A stretch of 5,546 bases of DNA from JAZNQL01 sp045590155 (lineage in GTDB: Bacteria; Bacillota; Clostridia; UMGS1883; UMGS1540), in contig JAZNQL010000026.1 in assembly GCA_045590155.1 (NCBI GenBank), positions 1-5,546 of the forward strand. Reading direction: 5' to 3'. A program made the position numbers and the translations under genes. The notes below the pieces were generated by a model that was not told the DNA's origin, made no database searches, and saw only the letters and a list, made by a program, of their open reading frames with translations. Positions within the stretch are counted from its first letter, which is position 1, and each line of letters opens with the position of its first letter. Below are positions 1 to 3,666 of the stretch, one piece after another.

Positions 1-1332
1 AAGGGTAAGGCACCAAAGGCACTTATAGAAAAATACTACACAGAGGCTGTGTTCTATGATGATGCTATAAACGAAGTGCTTCCCGAAGCATACGACGCGG
101 CAGTTAAAGAGGCTGGCCTTGACGTTGTTGCAAGACCTGAAGTTGATGTTGAAGAAATCAAGAAGGGTGAAAACGTTGTATTCACTGCGCTTGTTACAAC
201 AAAGCCGGAGGTAAAGCTTGGCGAATATAAGGGTATAGAAGTACCTAAGTTTGACTATAATGTAACAGACGAAGACGTAGAAAAGGATATTGAAAACGCA
301 AGACAAAGAAACGCAAGAGTTACAACTCTTGATGAGGGTACTGTAGAAAACGGTTCTATTGCTGTTATAGACTTCGACGGTAGTGTTGATGGTGTTGCAT
401 TCGATGGCGGCAAGGGCGAAAACTATGACCTTGAAATCGGCTCGGGCACATTTATTCCGGGCTTTGAGGAACAGCTTGTTGGCGCAAAGGTTGGCGACCT
501 TGTTGACGTTAACGTTACATTCCCTAAAGAATATCACGCTGCTGACCTCGCAGGTAAGGATGCTTTGTTTAAGGTAACCGTAAAAGAGCTTAAGGTAAGA
601 GAGCTTCCTGAGGTTGATGATGATTTTGCATCAGAAGTAAGCGAGTTCGAAACTCTTGAGGACTGGAAAAAGGACATAAGAGCAAAGCTCGAAGAAAGTG
701 CACAAAACAGAGCAAAAATAGATACAGAAAATGCAGTTGTTGAAAAGGTTTGCGAAAATGCAACTGTAGAAATTCCCGCTGCAATGCTCGAGGCAAATGT
801 AGAAAGAGAATATCAGGAATTTGCTCAAAGACTGATGTATCAGGGTATGAATATGGAAATGTATATGCAATACACAGGCATGAATGAAGCTACACTAAAA
901 GAACAACTAAAGCCACAGGCAGAAAAGAAGCTTTTAGGCTCACTTGTTCTTGAGGCTATTCAAAAGGCAGAGGGCATTGAGGCAACTCCTGAAGTTGTTG
1001 AGATGGAGCTTGTTGATATGGCTAAGAAGTACAATATGGAGCTTGATAAACTAAAGGAGCTTATGGGTGAGGCTGAGATGGAAAATCTTAAGGCTGACCT
1101 TGCAATACAACAGACAATCACAATGCTTGTAAATAACGCCGTTGTAGCAAAGAAAAAGAGCACTGCAAAGTCAACCACAACAAAAGCAGCTGCTACAAAG
1201 TCAACTACAGCTAAAAAAACAACAACTACAACAAAAAAGACAACTACTACAGCTAAGAAGACAACTACAGCCAAGAAAACAACTACAACTAAAACAGCAA
1301 AGACTGCCAAGGCAGAAGAAGCTGACAAATAA
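1..1332 (+). CDS. tig: Trigger factor (ribosome-associated chaperone / peptidyl-prolyl isomerase), 5'-truncated by window edge
   Basis: Trigger factor binds the ribosome next to the peptide exit tunnel and protects and folds nascent chains. The open frame runs from base 1 (443 codons, then TAA). The first residues, KGKAP, match the end of the ribosome-binding GFRKGKxP motif, so about 45 N-terminal residues lie upstream; the GTG at 49 is internal, not a start. In window numbering, residues 1-116 are the rest of the N-terminal domain and linker. About 117-200 is the FKBP-like isomerase domain (GSIAVIDFDG, then IGSGTFIPGFEEQLVG, ending near FKVTVKELKVRELP). About 204-383 is the helical substrate-binding domain. 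Residues 384-443 form a low-complexity tail with about 18 Lys and 25 Thr in 60 residues and no Arg. With the missing part the protein would be near 490 residues, longer than the usual 430 or so because of the tail. clpP lies 50 bp downstream. The assignment is secure; the role of the tail is unknown. Confidence 0.96.
   Translation, partial: KGKAPKALIEKYYTEAVFYDDAINEVLPEAYDAAVKEAGLDVVARPEVDVEEIKKGENVVFTALVTTKPEVKLGEYKGIEVPKFDYNVTDEDVEKDIENARQRNARVTTLDEGTVENGSIAVIDFDGSVDGVAFDGGKGENYDLEIGSGTFIPGFEEQLVGAKVGDLVDVNVTFPKEYHAADLAGKDALFKVTVKELKVRELPEVDDDFASEVSEFETLEDWKKDIRAKLEESAQNRAKIDTENAVVEKVCENATVEIPAAMLEANVEREYQEFAQRLMYQGMNMEMYMQYTGMNEATLKEQLKPQAEKKLLGSLVLEAIQKAEGIEATPEVVEMELVDMAKKYNMELDKLKELMGEAEMENLKADLAIQQTITMLVNNAVVAKKKSTAKSTTTKAAATKSTTAKKTTTTTKKTTTTAKKTTTAKKTTTTKTAKTAKAEEADK
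1210..1293 (+). repeat. Degenerate Lys/Thr/Ala tandem repeat within the 3' end of tig
   Basis: Within the tig tail, modules of the form (A)KK followed by three to five Thr repeat about four times (for example AKKTTTTT, KKTTTTA, KKTTTA). The codons vary synonymously between copies: AAG/AAA for Lys, ACA/ACT for Thr, GCT/GCC for Ala. The repeat is therefore better conserved as protein than as DNA. It is in frame and causes no disruption. The surrounding low-complexity tail covers 1150-1329. Confidence 0.8.
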
Positions 1333-1365
1333 TAAAAGTCTTGCAGTTTTTGGTGTAATTTACTT

Positions 1366-1373
1366 AGAAAGGA
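1366..1373 (+). promoter_or_regulatory. Ribosome binding site deciding the clpP start
   Basis: AGAAAGGA lies 9 bases before the ATG at 1383, a workable spacing. The in-frame ATG at 1374 directly abuts this site and cannot be served by it. The 1383 start also gives the N-terminus MATIPVVIDQ, which matches the Bacillota ClpP pattern (MNLIPTVIEQ in Bacillus subtilis, from memory). Confidence 0.8.
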
Positions 1374-1382
1374 ATGATATTT

Positions 1383-1988
1383 ATGGCAACTATTCCTGTT
1401 GTAATAGACCAAACAAGTCGTGGCGAACGCTCATACGACATATACTCAAGATTATTGGAGGACAGAATTATTTTCCTCTCAGACCCGGTTACCGATGCAA
1501 CTGCAAGCCTTGTTGTTGCACAAATGCTTTTTTTGGAAGCTAAGGATCCGGACAAGGATATACAACTCTATATAGACTCACCCGGTGGCTCAATAACTGC
1601 CGGAATGGCTATATTTGATACGATGAATTATATCAAGTGCGATGTATCTACCATATGTATAGGTATGGCGGCAAGTATGGGTGCATTCCTGCTTGCAGCA
1701 GGCGCAAAGGGCAAGAGATTTGCTCTTCCAAACAGTGAGGTTATGATACATCAGCCGCTTATTTCGGGTGGCGGTTTAAGCGGTCAGACTACTGATATAA
1801 AAATCTATTCCGACCATATGGTAAGAACAAAGGAGAAAATGAACCGAATTCTTGCCGAACGTTGCGGCCAAACCTACGAAAAGGTTTGCGAAGATACCGA
1901 AAGAGATAACTTTATGAGCGCCGAGGAGGCAAAAGAATATGGCCTTATAGACGCAGTTATCGAAAAAAGAGAACAGCAACAAAGGTAA
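1383..1988 (+). CDS. clpP: ATP-dependent Clp protease proteolytic subunit ClpP
   Basis: ClpP is the serine protease subunit that forms a barrel of two seven-membered rings and degrades cytoplasmic proteins unfolded by Clp ATPases such as ClpX or ClpC. The product has 201 residues, close to family length, and needs no long propeptide. The N-terminal axial loop region reads IPVVIDQTSRGERSYDIYSRLL. The oxyanion strand is DSPGGS (65-70). The catalytic serine is S98 in GMAASMGA, the histidine H123 in MIHQP, and the aspartate by alignment D175 in TERDNF. A short extension, ISGGGLSGQ after HQPL, makes the segment between His and Asp three residues longer than in B. subtilis or E. coli ClpP. The gene follows tig by 50 bp with no recognisable promoter, suggesting one transcript. 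The gene usually next to it, clpX, is not found downstream in this window. A second ClpP paralogue elsewhere in the genome is possible. Confidence 0.97.
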   Translation: MATIPVVIDQTSRGERSYDIYSRLLEDRIIFLSDPVTDATASLVVAQMLFLEAKDPDKDIQLYIDSPGGSITAGMAIFDTMNYIKCDVSTICIGMAASMGAFLLAAGAKGKRFALPNSEVMIHQPLISGGGLSGQTTDIKIYSDHMVRTKEKMNRILAERCGQTYEKVCEDTERDNFMSAEEAKEYGLIDAVIEKREQQQR

Positions 1989-2146
1989 TTTTTACCATAA
2001 CCATTCCCCTGGGGATGTAAAAAAAGTCCAGAACGCAAAAAGGCACTAATGTTACGAAATAATAAAATTCATAAACTTAAAACTCTCGCATTATTCGTTT
2101 TTCTAAAATTTAAACCTTTTTGCTATAAACAAACTTCGCCTCTCGA

Positions 2147-2160
2147 CGTACCTTTGTACG
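2147..2160. repeat. Small hairpin CGTAC/GTACG inside the element
   Basis: The arms CGTAC (2147-2151) and GTACG (2156-2160) are perfectly complementary and separated by the 4-base loop CTTT. On its own the stem is short. It matters mainly as one arm of the nested secondary structure of the surrounding inverted-repeat element. Confidence 0.5.
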
Positions 2161-2172
2161 CCTTCGGGTATC

Positions 2173-2198
2173 CCAAAGCAAGGAAAACCTTGCTTTGG
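2173..2198. repeat. Perfect 11-bp hairpin inside the element
   Basis: CCAAAGCAAGG (2173-2183) and CCTTGCTTTGG (2188-2198) are exact reverse complements flanking the loop AAAA. No T run follows on either strand, so it is not a typical intrinsic terminator. It is the most stable-looking internal stem of the element and would fold in RNA from either strand. Confidence 0.75.
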
Positions 2199-2237
2199 CT
2201 CAGTTTGTCCATTCTGAACATTTTTTCCTATCCCCCA

Positions 2238-2282
2238 AAAAAAAGAGCTGTAAAAAAATAATTTTTTTACAGCTCTTTTTTT
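2238..2282 (+). terminator. Intrinsic (Rho-independent) terminator, potentially bidirectional
   Basis: A perfect 21-bp stem (2238-2258 with 2262-2282) has a 3-base loop TAA. The core is GAGCTGT/ACAGCTC, flanked outside by an A run (left) and T run (right) and inside by seven A-T pairs. The T run follows the GC-containing core on both strands, so it could stop transcription from either side. It is the only strong terminator after clpP and lies 249 bases past its stop. It probably ends the tig-clpP transcript and insulates the promoter at 2313. Confidence 0.85.
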
Positions 2283-2312
2283 ATGTAATTTATAAAAAAT
2301 TTCAAAAAAGTA

Positions 2313-2341
2313 TTGACAAGAGGAAAAAAATAGGTTATTAT
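2313..2341 (+). promoter_or_regulatory. Sigma-A-type promoter of the GntR/ABC operon
   Basis: A consensus -35 box TTGACA (2313-2318) is followed, after exactly 17 bases, by TATTAT (2336-2341), which matches the TATAAT -10 box at five of six positions. Transcription would start near 2348, leaving a leader of roughly 45 bases before the ATG at 2393. The strength of the match suggests high expression when not repressed. Confidence 0.85.
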
Positions 2342-2345
2342 CTAA

Positions 2346-2379
2346 CTAAAGCGTACTAATGCGATATAGTACACTTTAG
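2346..2379. promoter_or_regulatory. Inverted-repeat operator, probably bound by the downstream GntR/YtrA repressor
   Basis: Arms CTAAAGcGTACTA (2346-2358) and TAGTACaCTTTAG (2367-2379) are complementary at 12 of 13 positions around an 8-base centre. The site starts 4 bases after the -10 box and covers the expected transcription start, so a bound dimer would block initiation. The inner parts AGCGTA and TACACT, 14 bases apart, resemble the AGTGTA-N13-TACACT repeat that I recall for B. subtilis YtrA sites. Binding by the product of the next gene is inferred from position and family. Confidence 0.75.
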
Positions 2380-2380
2380 A

Positions 2381-2386
2381 AAGGAG
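2381..2386 (+). promoter_or_regulatory. Ribosome binding site of the GntR regulator gene
   Basis: AAGGAG lies 6 bases before the ATG at 2393 and directly follows the operator's right arm, which ends at 2379. It supports this start. Confidence 0.85.
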
Positions 2387-2392
2387 ACGGCG

Positions 2393-2767
2393 ATGCTGGG
2401 AATAACTTTAAATAATCGTTTTCCGATTCACGAACAACTTAAAAAAGGCATAGAAAAGCTTGTTTTAAGAGGCGTGCTGGAGCCTGATTCGCCCTTGCCT
2501 TCGGTAAGAGAGCTGGCACAAGACCTTGCTATAAATCCCAATACTGTTCAAAAAGCTTATACCGAGCTTGAAAGGGAAGGAATAACCTACTCTGTAAACG
2601 GAAAAGGAAGATTTGTAACAAGCAATGTAGAGGTAGTACGCCGTGCAAAAATAAACGAAGCGCTGGAAGAACTTGCCGAAGATTTGAAAAAACTTAAATC
2701 ACTCGGTGCGAGCGATAGTGAAATCAGCGAATTTACGGCAAAGAACTTAAAGGAGGGAAATAAATGA
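2393..2767 (+). CDS. GntR-family transcriptional regulator, YtrA subfamily
   Basis: This is a short (124-residue) DNA-binding protein that probably represses its own operon. Residues about 8-76 form the winged helix-turn-helix typical of GntR. An initial helix (PIHEQLKKGIEKLVLRG) is followed by LPSVRELAQDLAINPNTVQKAY (35-56), with the recognition helix around NPNTVQKAYTELE, and the wing is NGKGRFV (69-75). Only about 45 residues follow, predicted as one or two helices (ALEELAEDLKKLKSLG). There is no room for a FadR, HutC or MocR effector domain, which points to the YtrA subgroup, whose C-terminal helices dimerise. The gene is first in its operon behind a strong promoter and a palindromic operator. 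Its stop overlaps the next start (ATGA at 2764-2767), so translation is probably coupled. The inducer is unknown. Confidence 0.93.
   Translation: MLGITLNNRFPIHEQLKKGIEKLVLRGVLEPDSPLPSVRELAQDLAINPNTVQKAYTELEREGITYSVNGKGRFVTSNVEVVRRAKINEALEELAEDLKKLKSLGASDSEISEFTAKNLKEGNK
2750..2756 (+). promoter_or_regulatory. Ribosome binding site of the ABC ATPase gene
   Basis: AAGGAGG, a full Shine-Dalgarno match, lies within the last codons of the regulator gene, 7 bases before the ATG at 2764. It fixes that start and the 4-base ATGA overlap. Confidence 0.9.
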
Positions 2768-3666
2768 TAAAAGCAACTGATATTCGCAAAGCATATCACA
2801 AAGAAAATGTACTGGAAGATTTAAACCTGCATGTTAAAAAGGGAAGCATATACGGACTTATAGGCTCAAACGGTGCAGGAAAATCAACCCTTTTAAATAT
2901 TTTGTCGGGAGTTTTTAAGCCCGATTCTGGAAAAGTACAAATAGATGGAGAAAAGGTTTTTGAAAATATAAAAGCAAAAAATAAAATTGCTTATATAACC
3001 GATAATCCCTATTACTTCAACTCTGCAACAGTAAAAGAGATGGCACTGTATTTAAGCAAAATATATTCAAACTTTTCAATGAAAACCTTTGAAGAAACAG
3101 CAGCCCTTTTTCCGATAGACATAAATAAAAGAATAAATTCTTTTTCAAAGGGAATGAAAAGGCAGGTATCAATAATTCTTTCGCTTTCGCATAATCCCGA
3201 AATTCTTTTGTGCGACGAAAGCTTTGACGGGTTAGACCCTGTAATACGCCAGCTTGTAAAAAGACTTTTTGTAAGTCGGGCCGCAGAAGGGAATATGACA
3301 ATAATTATTGCATCACACAATCTTCGCGAGATGGAAAACCTTTGCGATACAGTAGGTGTTTTGCATGATAATAAAATAGTTATAGAAAAGAGTATAGGCG
3401 ATATAAAGAATATGATGCACCGCTATCAGGCAGCGTATAAGCCTATGATAGATACACAAATCCTTCACGAAAGACTTGATGTTGTTTCTTTGAATGTAAG
3501 AAACAATGTAATAGAACTTGTTGCAAGAGGGGATGAAGAAGAAATTGCGGGTGTGCTTTCGGAATACAACCCTCTTTTGGTTGACAAAACAGAACTCACA
3601 TTAGAAGATATTTTTGTTTATGAAATGGAGGTAAAAGGATATGACTTCTCAAAAATGCTTTTATAA
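2764..3666 (+). CDS. ABC transporter ATP-binding protein (YtrB-like)
   Basis: This cytoplasmic ATPase (300 residues) should power the permease encoded next. The nucleotide-binding domain covers residues 1 to about 215. Walker A is GSNGAGKST (34-42, Lys40). The Q-loop region IAYITDNPYYF appears to have Asp80 where most families have Gln. The signature is SFSKGMKRQ (126-134), a variant of LSGGQ. Walker B is ILLCDE (147-152, catalytic Glu152), the D-loop is FDGLDP (154-159), and the switch His is H185 in IASHN. Residues about 216-300 form a C-terminal extension common in exporter ATPases and ending in EDIFVYEMEVKGYDF. SKGM-type signatures are familiar in ATPases sitting beside small GntR regulators. 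The gene overlaps its upstream neighbour by 4 bases and its downstream neighbour by 26. All nucleotide-binding motifs are present, so it should be active; the substrate is not evident. Confidence 0.95.
   Translation: MIKATDIRKAYHKENVLEDLNLHVKKGSIYGLIGSNGAGKSTLLNILSGVFKPDSGKVQIDGEKVFENIKAKNKIAYITDNPYYFNSATVKEMALYLSKIYSNFSMKTFEETAALFPIDINKRINSFSKGMKRQVSIILSLSHNPEILLCDESFDGLDPVIRQLVKRLFVSRAAEGNMTIIIASHNLREMENLCDTVGVLHDNKIVIEKSIGDIKNMMHRYQAAYKPMIDTQILHERLDVVSLNVRNNVIELVARGDEEEIAGVLSEYNPLLVDKTELTLEDIFVYEMEVKGYDFSKMLL
3627..3631 (+). promoter_or_regulatory. Ribosome binding site of the permease gene
   Basis: GGAGG lies 9 bases before the ATG at 3641, inside the end of the ATPase gene. It supports starting the permease 26 bases before the ATPase gene ends, rather than at the later in-frame ATG at 3674. 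Confidence 0.7.

Larger units (their letters stand above)
2011..2236. repeat. MITE-like non-coding element with imperfect terminal inverted repeats
   Basis: The left end (2011-2035: GGGGAT, an A run, GTCCAGAACG) is the imperfect reverse complement of the right end (2210-2236: CATTCTGAAC, a T run, CCTATCCCCC). About 20 Watson-Crick pairs form, with one bulge and a few mismatches. Nested inside is a second inverted pair, ACAAACT (2129-2135) with AGTTTGT (2202-2208). That pair encloses two hairpins, at 2147-2160 and 2173-2198. No transposase or credible gene lies inside, and no target-site duplication is obvious. It separates clpP from the terminator that probably serves it, as expected of an insertion. 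Whether it is repeated elsewhere in the genome cannot be judged from one copy. Alternatively it is a structured 3' UTR or small RNA. Confidence 0.6.
1989..2392. other. 404-bp intergenic region between the two operons
   Basis: This spacer holds, in order, a short GC palindrome TCCCC-T-GGGGA (2005-2015) just after clpP and the inverted-repeat element (2011-2236). The terminator (2238-2282), an AT-rich gap, the promoter (2313-2341), the operator (2346-2379) and the ribosome binding site follow. Inside the element, ACGAAATAAT (2054-2063) and ATTATTCGT (2090-2098) form a weaker imperfect stem. I see no tRNA, small RNA family or credible coding gene. Confidence 0.8.

Noticed and set aside
49..51. 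GTG at 49 as the start of tig
   Set aside because: The frame is open to base 1 and encodes the conserved KGKAP stretch of the ribosome-binding domain upstream of this codon.
1374..1382. Alternative clpP start at 1374 (MIF added before MATIP)
   Set aside because: The ribosome binding site directly abuts this ATG, while it is well spaced from the ATG at 1383, which also gives the family N-terminus.
1333..1382. A possible promoter for clpP in the gap after tig
   Set aside because: TTGCAG is present, but no -10 box lies at a usable distance, so co-transcription with tig is simpler.
960..1412. A 150-codon open frame on the minus strand with long Val/Phe runs, looking like a membrane protein
   Set aside because: It is the reverse complement of the Lys/Thr-rich end of tig; Lys and Thr codons read backwards give Phe, Leu, Val and Cys. 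It also overlaps two certain genes.
2011..2236. CRISPR array, tRNA or riboswitch in the intergenic region
   Set aside because: There are no regularly spaced direct repeats, no cloverleaf with a TTCGA arm, and the structure lies after clpP rather than in a leader before a metabolic gene.
2049..2261. A 70-codon open frame between clpP and the terminator
   Set aside because: It lies almost wholly inside the inverted-repeat element, reads across its hairpins, ends in the terminator stem, lacks a good ribosome binding site and resembles no family.
3012..3320. Two overlapping minus-strand open frames of about 100 codons within the ABC ATPase gene
   Set aside because: Both lie opposite a gene with complete Walker A, signature and Walker B motifs, and show no recognisable family.
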